Assembly: GCF_009769735.1 (NCBI RefSeq)
Contig: NZ_WSRO01000002.1
Span: forward strand, 7,117,001-7,181,000
Source of the DNA: Streptomyces sp. BA2
GTDB taxonomy: Bacteria; Actinomycetota; Actinomycetes; Streptomycetales; Streptomycetaceae
Direction: 5' to 3'
Length of the DNA: 64,000 nucleotides
Shown here: positions 8,380-17,574 of the stretch, piece after piece
Layout of the letters: each line of letters opens with the position of its first letter
Numbering within the stretch: the stretch's first letter is position 1
The notes under the pieces: model-generated
What the model was told of the DNA's origin: nothing
Databases searched by the model: none
What the model saw: only the letters and a program-made list of their open reading frames with translations
Position numbers and translations under genes: made by a program

Positions 8380-8834
8380 GAACGCTCCGTTCCCTGCTCG
8401 GGGCCGCCCGTCACGGCGACGACCACCCGGGCGGCGCGCAGGACGCGCCCCCGGTATCGATATCCGCGCTGCAGAATCTCCAGGACCTCGTCGTCGGCGG
8501 CACCGGGCGGTGCGGCGCGGACCTCGGCGACGTGGTGGGTCGCGGGATCGGCGCGCTCACCGACCCGGCCCACGGGCTCAACTCCCTGTCCCATCATGGC
8601 CGTTTCCAGCTGACGGGAGATCAGTTCGAGGCTTCTTCGGTACGAATCCGGGGTGGCCGTCTTGCCCTCGGCGAGCAGCCGGTCGAAGGAGTCCAGGGCG
8701 TCGGCGAGCACGAGAAGGAGCTGTTCGGTCAGCGCGCGGTGGGCGGCGTCCCGCGCGGCGAGGGCCAGGGAGTTCTCATAGGCGAGGCGGGCTGCGGTGG
8801 CCGTCGTCGCGGGGGACGGGTCCTGCGTACTCAT
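8376..8834 (-). CDS. GrpE-like nucleotide exchange factor (short)
   Basis: A 152-aa protein starting at ATG 8834, about 10 bases downstream of a GAGGAG ribosome site. A longer open frame upstream overlaps the J-like gene and is a shadow. A helical region (~15-90: YENSLALAARDAAHRALTEQ..., then DALDSFDRLL) resembles the GrpE dimerisation helix. It is followed by MGQGVEPVG and, near the end, ILQRGYRYRGRVLRAARVVV, which is the characteristic beta-wing of GrpE (GY..RVLRPA.V.V). It lacks the long acidic N-terminus of housekeeping GrpE. The gene sits immediately before, and overlaps, its DnaK. Confidence 0.8.
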   Translation of the reverse strand: MSTQDPSPATTATAARLAYENSLALAARDAAHRALTEQLLLVLADALDSFDRLLAEGKTATPDSYRRSLELISRQLETAMMGQGVEPVGRVGERADPATHHVAEVRAAPPGAADDEVLEILQRGYRYRGRVLRAARVVVAVTGGPEQGTERS

Positions 8835-8875
8835 CGAAGGGGGGCTCCTCGGATGTCTGGGGTGGGACGGGAGTC

Positions 8876-9244
8876 TCAGATGTCGAAGGTGATGAGGTCG
8901 TCGAGGAGCTGCACGATTTCCTCCGGGAGCGTCTGCGGGGGCGGACCTTCGCGCCCGAGGGATTCCCGCACGGCGAGCGCGGCGTCGAGCGCCGCGTCCG
9001 CCGCCGGTAGCTCTGAGGGCAAGTCCACGTCGTACAGCAGTAGTTCGGCCACCATGCGGCGGCGTACGACACGCAGCTCGTCCCAGGCCTGCTGGGTGGC
9101 CGGTGTCATCAGGCGCCGGGCGAGCAGCTCGAAGGAGACGTCCTGAAGGTCGGCGTGCGACATGCCGGGGGTGACGCCCACCTCGGCGAGCGCGTCGTAG
9201 GGGTACGGGCCGCCGTCCCAGCTCGTCGACGGATCCTTGATCAC
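8876..9244 (-). CDS. Small degenerate J-domain-like protein
   Basis: A 122-aa protein with a GTG start overlapping the CHAT stop (GTGA). Residues ~12-75 read YPYDALAEVGVTPGM, then helices ending AELLLYDVDLP. The opening matches the helix I/II boundary of J domains (YDxLGVxPGAS), but no HPD tripeptide is present. The same module, with YPYFALRDAGVDPGA in the matching place, occurs inside the CHAT protein around residue 1215. The C-terminal 40 residues form an amphipathic helix. With GrpE and DnaK downstream, a co-chaperone-like docking role is a reasonable inference, but the lack of HPD argues against stimulating ATP hydrolysis. GrpE starts 41 bases later. Confidence 0.6.
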   Translation of the reverse strand: MIKDPSTSWDGGPYPYDALAEVGVTPGMSHADLQDVSFELLARRLMTPATQQAWDELRVVRRRMVAELLLYDVDLPSELPAADAALDAALAVRESLGREGPPPQTLPEEIVQLLDDLITFDI

Positions 9245-12200
9245 TGTTCGTCTCCTCCTGCCGCACTGTCGATGAGACCGTCGAGCCGCCGCCGCACCGC
9301 GTCCAGCAGCGCGCGCCTGATGCGGCTGTTCGTCGGGTCGGCGCGGGTGGCGCGGATCAGATGGTGCAGGGCCCGCCGGATGTCGCCGCGGGCGAGTGAC
9401 TCCTCCGCGCGGTCCGTCAACAAGGACGCCCAGACGCCCAGTTCGTTCTCGTCGGGCGGCGCCTCCTCGCTGTCACTGCGCATCAGGTCACGCAGCCCGT
9501 CCACCCCGAGGTCCTGGGCGAGGAGCCGCTCCATCTCGTCCAGGGCCTCGCCCAGCGTCTCCCGGTAGCCGTGCGTCAGGGCCTGCCCGAGGCCCACGTC
9601 CAGGAGGCCGAGCGCCTCGTGGAGGATCTCCAGGCGGCCCGGGATCGTGTGCGTGTGCGCGTCGAGGGTGAAGACCAGGGCGCGCGCCAGATTGTCGCGG
9701 GCGTGGCTGGACGCGGGGTTGAGGGCCAGGGCGCGGCGCAGGTCGGCCTCGGCCCCGTAGGCGTCGGAGCGCATGTCGTACTTGGTGCGGGTGTAGCCCC
9801 GCCACACTCCGCGCATGGACAGCAACGCCGAGAGCTTCGCGTTGAGTTGGTTCACCAGGTCGCGGTCGAGGGGGTGCAGGACCGGCGGTACCGCTTCGAC
9901 GAGCGTCACGGCTTCGTCCAGACAGTCACCGCGCTCTGCGCCACCCCGGTCGACGAGGGCCTCGACGCGGCCGAGCACGGCGGTGACGACCGCCTTCTTG
10001 CTGCGGGCCTGCATACCGGCCCGCCGGGACACGCGGACGAGCTCGGCCCACTCGGCGAGGGCGCGGTCGAGGCCGCCCACGCCGTCGGTGAGGGCGGTGC
10101 GGGAAAGGGCCAGGCGTACGCGCACGGCCAGCTCGACGCCGTCCTGAAGCAACTTGGTCTGCCGCTCGGGCAGTTGGACGTACGCGGGATTGCGGCGCAG
10201 GAAGTCCTGGCAGTGCGCGCACGCCTCGATGTGCTCGGCCGGTGCGGTGGCCGACGCCGGGCCCGCGCAGTCGGCGGGCAGCGTGGTGAGGGTGGCGAAG
10301 GCGGGCAGCGCGCGCAGGGCGGGCTCGAACTTGTGGACTTCGGAGAGGACGAAGCTCTGCGCCAACTCCGAGAAGGCCCAGCGCAGTTCGCGTACCGCGT
10401 AGACGCCGGGGTCCTTTCCCTGCTCGGCCGCCGCGTCCAGGGCGGCGGCGAGTGCGCCGAGGGGAGCCTCCAGGTGGAGCAGGCGCAGGTAGCGGGGGCC
10501 GCAGGCGAGCGGGGCTGCCCCCGCGCCTGGCACGTCGCGCAGGCCGCCCAGGTCCTTCAGGACGCGGGCCGCGCCCAGCTCGGCCTCCAGGAGGGCCGCC
10601 AACTCCAGGTAGGCGGCGGCTTGTTCGGGGCGCTCCTGCTCGGTGTGCCGCTGTTCGCAGGCGGACAGCTGCCCGAAGAGATACCGGCTCAGCTCGAGAC
10701 GCAGCTGGGCGGTGTCCTCGCTCGCCAGATCCCGTTCGTAGCAGGCGGCACGCTCGGCGCGCCAGCCGTCCCAGTACTCGTCGTCGCTGAGGAGCGTCGC
10801 CCAATAGGCCAGCGCGGACTCCCAGGCGGTGACGGCGTGTTCCCAGGCCCCGCTCTGCTCCAGCTCCTGCGCCTGCCAGAGCCGGGCGGCGGCGAGTCCA
10901 TGGACGACGGCCATGTCGCCCGGCGCCGCCGCGAGCCGTCGCTCCCACTCGGCGGCGGCCGCTTCCCGGTCACGGGCGAGCAGCAGCAGGAGGGGCGCGT
11001 CCCGCGGAAAGCGCCCGCACAGATCCCCTAGGAGTCCAGCCCCCACACCCTCGTCCGGTGAGAGCCCGGCCATCGCGTCGCGCAGCGCGGCGGGGGAGTG
11101 CCACCGGTACAGGAGCGCGTCCAGCTGGAGCCGCCGCGCCGGAAGCCGCAGCCGGTCCCAGGCGACGCGCTCGGACCATGTCATGCCGCCGCGTTCGAGG
11201 AGCGTGTACGAGGCGTCGTTGACGGCGTCCATGGTGGCGCCGGGGTCGACGCCGGCGTCGCGCAGCGCGAAGTACGGGTACGTCGGGTCGCTGGACGCGA
11301 AGGGATCGGCGACGAGCGGGGCGCTGGTGAGCCCGTCCGCCCACGGCAGCAGTTCGAGCAGCCGCCTGAGCCTGCGGCACCGCGCGTCGGCCCGGTCGAG
11401 ACCGCCGCCGGCCCGCTCGTACGCGGCGACGGCGTCGCTCCACCGCCCCGCGGTCTCCAGCAACCGCCCTTGCGCATAGGCGAGATGGGCGTCGGCGTCC
11501 CGATGCCCCGCACACCGCCGGAAGGCGTCGGCGGCCTGCTGCCACTCCTGGTGGGCATCGGCGAGGCGCCCGCGCGCATAGGCGCCGAGCGCGGCGGCGT
11601 CCCGGTGGTCCCCGAGCGCGGCGGCTCCCTCCTGGACGCGGCCCCAGTCCCCCTCGGCCTCGGAGAGCCGCACCTGGGCGTACCTCCGGCGACGGGCGGC
11701 GTCCTCGAACACTCCGGGTTCGGCCTCCACGGAACTGAAGGCGGCCACGACGGCACGCCACTCCGCGGGGCTCGCGGCGACGCCCTCGGCGATCCGCGCC
11801 TGCGCGTACCGCCGCCGCACGACGACATCGCCCCAGCAGTCGGGCAACGCCTGGTAGGCGAGGAGGGCATCGGCCCAGCCGCCGCTGAGCTCATGGGTAC
11901 GGGCGAGGGCGTAGAGATGGAGATGGAGGGGCTCTTGACCGGGGTCGGGGCTCTGGCGGGAGGGGTCGTCGCCGTCCGCTTCGGGCTCCGCCGCGGGGAG
12001 CCCCCGGGCGTAGATCTCGCAGGCCGCCGCCCAGTCTCCCGCCGCCTCCGCCAAGCGGCCCTCCGCCTTGCGGCGCAGGGCGCCGACCGCTCCCGCGCGG
12101 CCCGTGTCGGGGACGTCGGCGAGCAGGCTCAGGACCGCGCTCCAGTCAGCCCGCAGTTCGGCGGCGACGCGGGCGCGCGCATAACGGCGGCGGTCGCGCA

Positions 12201-14946
12201 CCTCGCCGTGGGCGTACGTGTCGGGCAGCCGGCCGAAGCCGTCGATCACACCCGCCCACTCGGCGCGGGCGTCGGCGACCCGGCCGCGTACGTACAGGAG
12301 GCGGTCGGGCACGTCGAGCAGGTCCGACGACAGCCGGGCGAAACAGGCCAGCGCGTCCTGCCAGCGCGACTCGTCCTGACAGAGGCGGCCCTGCGCGTAC
12401 GTCCGCAGCGCGTCCGCGTCGTCGAGCCCGCCGCCCTCAACGGCCGGCCCCGCGGCGACGCACTCCGCGAACGCGTCCGCCGCCTTCGGCCAGTCGCCGC
12501 CCGAGGCCGCCACCTGGCCCTGGACGTAGCACCTGCGTGGCCGCACGTCGCGGTACTCAAGGGGCAACAGGTCGAGGCTCGTCAGGGCGTCGGTCCAGTT
12601 CCCGACGCCCGCCGCGTCAAGCGCTTCCTGGTACATCCGCTCCCGCAGCCCGCCCAACCACGGCTCCGCGTCCCACCCTTGGGCGGCCGCGGCCTCCAGA
12701 TCCGCGAGCGCCTCCGGCCAGGCCTCACGGTCCGCGGCACAGCGCCCCCGTACGTACAGCAGCCGCACACCCCCGTCCAGGAAGTCACCGGCATCGGCGA
12801 ACCCCTCGACCGCGTCGGACCACGCGCACGCGCCCTCAGCGACGCGTCCGGTGGCGTAGGCGCCCCATCGGGCGAGATCAGGGCCGGGGGACTGGCCGGG
12901 GGTCTCGCCGGGGGTCTGCCTCGGGGGCGCATCGCCGCCGCCCACCTTCAGCGCCTTTGCCTCCGCCTCCGCCTCCGCGAACGCCGACCGCGCCGCTCCC
13001 CACTCCGCCGCCTCGGCCGCAGCACGCCCGCGTACGTACGCCGCCCGAGCCGCCGAGTCCTCAAACCCTCCGCACGCCGCGTACCCCGCCTCCGCCGTGC
13101 CCCACTCGCCGGCGTCCTGCGCGACCCGGCCGCCCACATAGGCCGCGCCCGCTACGGCGCCCCGGTGTCCGGGCCGCCGGGCGAGGACATCGGCGTACGT
13201 GGCCGCGGCGGACGCCCAGTCCATGCGGTGACGGGCCCGCTCGGCGGCTCCGAAGGCCTCCGACACGTGGAGTTCGTCGCGGGCCTCGGCGAGGCGGGAC
13301 GCCGTGTCCCTGAGGCCCGCGGGGTGCGCGGAGAGCAGCTCCTCGTACCGCGCGACCGCCTCCGCCCAGTCACCGGCCTCCTCGGCGGCACGCGCCCGCT
13401 CCGCGAGCCCGGTGAGATGCCGGAGCCGCTCCACTTCCATAGTGAGGCAGGTCGGGGGAGGGCCGGGCAGCGCGTCGCGCAGGGACTCGAACTGCGCTAC
13501 GACGGCGTCCGCGTCCCGCTCCGCCGCAAGCAGCGCGCACAGCTTCTCCAGCTCCTCCCAGGCGAGTTCGAACGCCGCCTCGCCGCGCAGCCGCCGCTGC
13601 TCGTCCTCGAACTGGCGGGTCTCGGCCCGCAGTATCCGCTGCACCTGCGCCCACTGCCCCAGGTCGCGCTGGAACCGCGCCGCACCGATCAGGACCGTCG
13701 AGTCGACGTGCCCCACGGGTCTCTGGAAGGCCAGCAGCGCGTCCGCGCCCTCGCGCAGCGGATCGGCGACGGCGCCACCGTCGTCCCGCACCTCCCGCGC
13801 CTTGAACAACCAGCCCTGCCTGCACGACTCGTGCAGGAACAGCGCGGGCGTCGCCCACTCCACCGCCGTGTGCCCCGGCAGATGCGAGATGCGGCGGCGC
13901 GCCGCACCCACGGCCTCGTCGATGGTGCGGTTCGCCGCGAGCCCCTTGAACAGCTCCGGGCTGAACTGCCCCGCCGACACATCACTCACCCGTCCCCGCA
14001 TCGCCACCACGGCGGGCACGCCACCGCCGATCAGCGCCTGGGCGAGCCCGGAGAAGGGCTCGGCGAGTGAACTGTCCGCCCCGGAACAGAGGTTGAGCGC
14101 GACCAGGCGCAGCCCCGGCGCCTTCAGGAGGATCCCGCTGAGCAGATCGGCCGGTACGTGGTCAGCGCCGCCGCCCTCGGTCTCCAGGGCCACCACACCT
14201 TTGCCGAGTTCCTGGTCGTACGTCCCGTGCGCGATCAGCAGCAGGGCGGTCGGCAACGGGGAGTGCGCGCCGAGAGCTGCCTCCAGGCTCTTGCGCGTCG
14301 CCCGCTCGACCACCGTGGTCCGCACGGCGACCTCGGGCAACTCCTGGCGCAGCGCGGCCACTTCGGTGTCCGGGCGCAGGGGCGGGAGGCCCGCGTCGAC
14401 GGGCGACGCGCAGGCCACGAGCAGCCGGATCAGGCTCGGCTCGTCCGCGGGTTCGGGAAGCCGCTGGCCCAGCGGGCCGCCCGGCAGTGAACGCACCAGC
14501 GAGTACCCGTGGTTGAGGGCGAGCGACTGCTGCGGTTGCCCCGGCGGCGCGCACAGCGTCTCGAAGGGGAGGTCGCGCAGCTCCTCCGGCACGTCGAACC
14601 GGATCCGCAGCCCGCGCGCCGGGCGCATCCGCTGGGCCCGCTCCAGTGCGAGGCCGACACAGGCGCCGATACCTTCCGGGCGGGGCGGCCCGGGATCCCG
14701 CTCTCCGAAGAGCAGCTGGAAGACACCGCGGCCAAGACCCCGGAGCTGCGCCACCGTGTGCTGCTCACCCATGGGGGCCAGGCCGAGCTCGGCCGAGATC
14801 AGCTGGTCCCACTGGTCGCGGAACGCCGCGGGCTCGCCGTTCACCGCGATCACTTCGGCGGCGGTCGCGGGGCCGTTGGCCGTGACCAGGTAACGGGACG
14901 TGCCTATGGGGCGGATGCGGATGCGGAGTTCCTCGTAGGCGAGCAT
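9241..14946 (-). CDS. CHAT-domain (caspase-like) protease with long TPR-like repeat tail
   Basis: A 1901-aa protein. I chose ATG 14946 (MLAYEELRIR) because it follows the stop of the preceding gene by 10 bases and has GGGAGG upstream. A start at 15036 is open but would overlap by 80 bases and add a Lys/Arg-rich leader. The N-terminal CHAT domain (~1-390) shows His240 in LLIAHGTYDQ and Cys287 in LVALNLCSGADSS, the caspase-type dyad, then EWATPALFLHES. From ~440 to ~1190 there are about twenty helical repeats with the recurring pattern YxxGRxxxxxxxWxxA. A J-like module lies at ~1210-1290, and a C-terminal helical half (~1300-1890) contains a CAHC knuckle. The likely role is a protease whose activity is gated by the repeat region, similar in logic to TPR-CHAT. 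It is the likely effector of the operon. Confidence 0.85.
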   Translation of the reverse strand: MLAYEELRIRIRPIGTSRYLVTANGPATAAEVIAVNGEPAAFRDQWDQLISAELGLAPMGEQHTVAQLRGLGRGVFQLLFGERDPGPPRPEGIGACVGLALERAQRMRPARGLRIRFDVPEELRDLPFETLCAPPGQPQQSLALNHGYSLVRSLPGGPLGQRLPEPADEPSLIRLLVACASPVDAGLPPLRPDTEVAALRQELPEVAVRTTVVERATRKSLEAALGAHSPLPTALLLIAHGTYDQELGKGVVALETEGGGADHVPADLLSGILLKAPGLRLVALNLCSGADSSLAEPFSGLAQALIGGGVPAVVAMRGRVSDVSAGQFSPELFKGLAANRTIDEAVGAARRRISHLPGHTAVEWATPALFLHESCRQGWLFKAREVRDDGGAVADPLREGADALLAFQRPVGHVDSTVLIGAARFQRDLGQWAQVQRILRAETRQFEDEQRRLRGEAAFELAWEELEKLCALLAAERDADAVVAQFESLRDALPGPPPTCLTMEVERLRHLTGLAERARAAEEAGDWAEAVARYEELLSAHPAGLRDTASRLAEARDELHVSEAFGAAERARHRMDWASAAATYADVLARRPGHRGAVAGAAYVGGRVAQDAGEWGTAEAGYAACGGFEDSAARAAYVRGRAAAEAAEWGAARSAFAEAEAEAKALKVGGGDAPPRQTPGETPGQSPGPDLARWGAYATGRVAEGACAWSDAVEGFADAGDFLDGGVRLLYVRGRCAADREAWPEALADLEAAAAQGWDAEPWLGGLRERMYQEALDAAGVGNWTDALTSLDLLPLEYRDVRPRRCYVQGQVAASGGDWPKAADAFAECVAAGPAVEGGGLDDADALRTYAQGRLCQDESRWQDALACFARLSSDLLDVPDRLLYVRGRVADARAEWAGVIDGFGRLPDTYAHGEVRDRRRYARARVAAELRADWSAVLSLLADVPDTGRAGAVGALRRKAEGRLAEAAGDWAAACEIYARGLPAAEPEADGDDPSRQSPDPGQEPLHLHLYALARTHELSGGWADALLAYQALPDCWGDVVVRRRYAQARIAEGVAASPAEWRAVVAAFSSVEAEPGVFEDAARRRRYAQVRLSEAEGDWGRVQEGAAALGDHRDAAALGAYARGRLADAHQEWQQAADAFRRCAGHRDADAHLAYAQGRLLETAGRWSDAVAAYERAGGGLDRADARCRRLRRLLELLPWADGLTSAPLVADPFASSDPTYPYFALRDAGVDPGATMDAVNDASYTLLERGGMTWSERVAWDRLRLPARRLQLDALLYRWHSPAALRDAMAGLSPDEGVGAGLLGDLCGRFPRDAPLLLLLARDREAAAAEWERRLAAAPGDMAVVHGLAAARLWQAQELEQSGAWEHAVTAWESALAYWATLLSDDEYWDGWRAERAACYERDLASEDTAQLRLELSRYLFGQLSACEQRHTEQERPEQAAAYLELAALLEAELGAARVLKDLGGLRDVPGAGAAPLACGPRYLRLLHLEAPLGALAAALDAAAEQGKDPGVYAVRELRWAFSELAQSFVLSEVHKFEPALRALPAFATLTTLPADCAGPASATAPAEHIEACAHCQDFLRRNPAYVQLPERQTKLLQDGVELAVRVRLALSRTALTDGVGGLDRALAEWAELVRVSRRAGMQARSKKAVVTAVLGRVEALVDRGGAERGDCLDEAVTLVEAVPPVLHPLDRDLVNQLNAKLSALLSMRGVWRGYTRTKYDMRSDAYGAEADLRRALALNPASSHARDNLARALVFTLDAHTHTIPGRLEILHEALGLLDVGLGQALTHGYRETLGEALDEMERLLAQDLGVDGLRDLMRSDSEEAPPDENELGVWASLLTDRAEESLARGDIRRALHHLIRATRADPTNSRIRRALLDAVRRRLDGLIDSAAGGDEQ

Positions 14947-14956
14947 CGGGCCGCCG

Positions 14957-17047
14957 TCACCTCCCGCTCTCTGGCTGTACTGCCTCTTGACGCTCCGTCT
15001 CTTGCCGCCCTGCCTCTTGACGTTCCGCCGCGACATGGTCCAGGTCGGCCAAGGCCGCGTCGCGCTGCTCGGTCAGCTCGGGGTCTCCGGGGAAGTGGGT
15101 GAGCGCGGCGTCGAGTTGGTCCAGTGCCTCCCGCAGGGCTGACCTGGCCCCGGACACACTGCCCGAACGCCACCGCCGCGCCGCGAGCCCGCGCAGGACG
15201 ACACCGAGGCTGACCTGGGCGCGCAGCAGATGCGGGTTGAAGGCGACGGAGCGCCTCAGGTCCGCGGCGGGGGCGTCGAGGAAGGTGCCGTCGCGGTTGG
15301 CCGCGGAGATGCCCCGGTCGGCGAGGAGTCGCGCCAACTGCCCTTCCAGACGCCCCCGTTCATTGGCGCCGGTGATGGCGCGAACCGCCTCCAGCGTGTC
15401 CACGGCTCGCGTCGGATCCCCCGCGCGATGCGCCGCCCGCGCCGCGCCGAGCGCCAGGTCGACGACGACCGCCTGGGTCTCGCGGTAGCGCTCAAGCTCT
15501 CTGCCGTGCACGAGGGCGCGCCGCCAGGACGCCGCGGCGGCACCGAAGTCGGGGCTTGCGGCGGTCAGTTGGCGGCGCCCCAGGTCGAGCCGGGCCCGCA
15601 GTGCGAGGCCGCGGGCGTCGCGGGCGAGGCGGTGGTGCTTGTCGGGGTGGCCGGCGTAGGCGGGGTTCAGCTCGTCGAAGCGGCCGCAGTCCGGTTCGCA
15701 GATGGCGGCGACGGCTTTGCTGCGCTCACGGCAGTTGGGGCACCGCAACTCGGTGAGTGCGGCGAGGGCAGCCGCAGGCTTGTCTTGCTTGAGCAGGAGC
15801 TGGGCAAAACCGAGTTCGGAGAAGGCGTAGGTCAATTGGGGCTCTGCGGTGAGGACTTCTGTTGTCGTCGCGGCATAGGCGCCGAACTCGTCGACCAGGC
15901 CGAGCCCTGCGATACGTAACGGCCCGCCCATCAGGGGTTCCCCGCCGCCCCCGGCCGGGAACCCACCCACCTCGGCCAGAATCCTGGCGGCGTCAGCCTC
16001 CCGCTGAAGCAGCGCCCCCGGCGGCACGCGGCCACCGGCGTCCCCTTCCGGCATCCGCCGCTCGACCATCTCCCGCAGATCGGCCCGGAGCCCCGCGTCG
16101 AGAGCCGCCTCCACGGGCACGCCGAACCTGGCCTCGGCCGAGGCGCGCCGGTGCTCCCAGAAGGCATCGTCGTGCAGGAGGGCACCCCAGGCGGCAACGC
16201 ACCGCTCCCAACCCTGCTCCCCGGGCGAGTTGAGCAGCGCGAGGGCCAGCGTGTGGGTGATCCGGTGGTCGGCGGGGTCACGCCGGGCGGCACCCTCCAA
16301 GAGCTCGACGGCGGCTTCACGCCGCCCACCGAGGAGGAGGACGACGGCGTACAAGGGCACGAACTCTCGCTCAACAGGGCCGAGCAGCGACAGAGACGCG
16401 TCAACAAGCCGAGCGCCCCGCCCCACCCCCACACGAACCACCCCCCGCCCAAAACCCCCGCCATGCCTGCCGGGCCCACCCAGCTGGACCTGCTCGCCCA
16501 ACCCGGCCAGCGCTGCCTTACGCAACAACAGGGCGAGTTCACCCCCCGCCCCGCCACCCGACAGCGCCGTCATCACCCACCGCGCCTCCGCGTCCAGCGC
16601 GCCCTCTTCCCTTGCCGTGCGCAGATCGACCAGCGCATCCCCGTACCGCCCCAACCGCACCCGCGCGTACGCCCGTTGAACGCGCGAACGGCGGTGCGGG
16701 GTCGCGCAGTCGAGTGCCGCGGTGAAGTGCTCGTCCGCCGACTCGTACGCCGCCCGGTGCGCCGCCGCGCACCCCAGCCAGTGCAGGGGCTCGGACGCCT
16801 CGGGCCGCAACTCGTGCGCACGCCCGAACTCCATGGCCCCCTCCTCGGCCTCCCCCGCCGCAAGGCGGAGCCGTCCGAGGCCGACATGGGCGCGCGCCCG
16901 GAGAGTCGCGGCACCCGCCCCGCCCCCGGCCAGGGCAAGGGCAGTCAGGAAGTCCCTCTCTGCGGTTTCGGCGTCGTGCCGCGACAGGCTCAACTCACCG
17001 CTGGCGCACACCCGTTCGGCGCCGGTCGGATCAGTCTGCGGCCCCAC
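14957..17047 (-). CDS. TPR-like protein paralogous to the C-terminal half of the CHAT protein
   Basis: About 696 aa from GTG 17047, 25 bases after the upstream stop with a G-rich stretch before it; the open frame continues upstream but overlaps the 161-aa gene. It has no protease domain. The N-terminal ~150 residues are classic TPR-type helices (AERDFLTALALAG, AMEFGRAHELRPEASEPLHWLG). Later segments match the CHAT protein's tail in order: ALLHDDAFWEHRRASAEARF against TLLSDDEYWDGWRAERAACY, ARILAEVGGF against ARVLKDLGGL, then a Cys knuckle followed by LNPAY. Cysteines at RCPNC and CEPDC may bind zinc. It is probably a scaffold, inhibitor or substrate partner of the protease. The start is uncertain by some tens of bases. 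Confidence 0.7.
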   Translation of the reverse strand: MGPQTDPTGAERVCASGELSLSRHDAETAERDFLTALALAGGGAGAATLRARAHVGLGRLRLAAGEAEEGAMEFGRAHELRPEASEPLHWLGCAAAHRAAYESADEHFTAALDCATPHRRSRVQRAYARVRLGRYGDALVDLRTAREEGALDAEARWVMTALSGGGAGGELALLLRKAALAGLGEQVQLGGPGRHGGGFGRGVVRVGVGRGARLVDASLSLLGPVEREFVPLYAVVLLLGGRREAAVELLEGAARRDPADHRITHTLALALLNSPGEQGWERCVAAWGALLHDDAFWEHRRASAEARFGVPVEAALDAGLRADLREMVERRMPEGDAGGRVPPGALLQREADAARILAEVGGFPAGGGGEPLMGGPLRIAGLGLVDEFGAYAATTTEVLTAEPQLTYAFSELGFAQLLLKQDKPAAALAALTELRCPNCRERSKAVAAICEPDCGRFDELNPAYAGHPDKHHRLARDARGLALRARLDLGRRQLTAASPDFGAAAASWRRALVHGRELERYRETQAVVVDLALGAARAAHRAGDPTRAVDTLEAVRAITGANERGRLEGQLARLLADRGISAANRDGTFLDAPAADLRRSVAFNPHLLRAQVSLGVVLRGLAARRWRSGSVSGARSALREALDQLDAALTHFPGDPELTEQRDAALADLDHVAAERQEAGRQETERQEAVQPESGR

Positions 17048-17072
17048 TTCACCACCCCCGGTCCCCGGCGGG

Positions 17073-17558
17073 TCAGCCGGCCGCTTCGTCCAGCTCGGAG
17101 CGCCAGCGGCCCTGCTCCCTGTCGTAGTGCAGCGGGCCCTCGCTGAACCGCGCCAGGTCGAGGCCGAGGAGCTGCTCGTACGCCTCGCCCGGCAGGCCCG
17201 GCTCCAGGACCACGCGCAGTCCCGTACGCCGGTCCTGGAGCACCAGCGGCCGAGGGGCGGGGCCGGAGGAAGGGTCGGCGGGATCCGCCGAGTGCGACGA
17301 CCGGCGTACGACATCCTTGAGCGCCGCATACGAATCCTTGACCGCTTCCGCGCCGAGCCCGCTCAGGAACGCCTGCAGGGGCAGGGACGCCAGCATGATC
17401 CAGGGGATGTCCGCCGCGCCCCGGTGATCGACCGCGCGGCGCACCCGAGCCGTGTGGACGCCCAGGCCTTCCAGCGCGGAGACCAGATCCCGCCGCAGGT
17501 CGTCAGAGGCGTCCCGGTCGAGGAGCAGCTCCGCGGGCAGCGGCGGTGCGTCGGTCAT
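17073..17558 (-). CDS. 161-aa putative effector-associated adaptor, first gene of the CHAT operon
   Basis: ATG 17558 is preceded by GGAAGGA at a normal distance. The protein begins with an acidic helix (PAELLLDRDASDDLRRDL), then an amphipathic core DIPWIMLASLPLQAFLSGLG and a helix KDSYAALKDVVRRSS. A beta hairpin follows at ~105-150: LVLQDRRTGLRVVLEP, with a closing RFSEGPLHYDREQGRW. There is no confident family. The layout (small acidic N-terminus, hydrophobic centre, short beta end) recalls the effector-associated constant components found with CHAT and other protease effectors in actinobacterial conflict systems, which is only a resemblance. It is the promoter-proximal gene, followed after 25 bases by the TPR protein. 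Confidence 0.55.
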   Translation of the reverse strand: MTDAPPLPAELLLDRDASDDLRRDLVSALEGLGVHTARVRRAVDHRGAADIPWIMLASLPLQAFLSGLGAEAVKDSYAALKDVVRRSSHSADPADPSSGPAPRPLVLQDRRTGLRVVLEPGLPGEAYEQLLGLDLARFSEGPLHYDREQGRWRSELDEAAG

Positions 17559-17574
17559 GTGGGCGGTCCTTCCC

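Noticed and set aside
6391..8613. 740-aa plus-strand open frame
   Set aside because: It lies opposite dnaK, which has every family motif; the plus frame has none.
11098..14070. 990-aa plus-strand open frame
   Set aside because: It is antisense to the CHAT/TPR gene and contains no recognised motif.
14946..15036. CHAT protein start at 15036
   Set aside because: It would overlap the upstream gene by 80 bases; ATG 14946 has a ribosome site and begins at the conserved domain.
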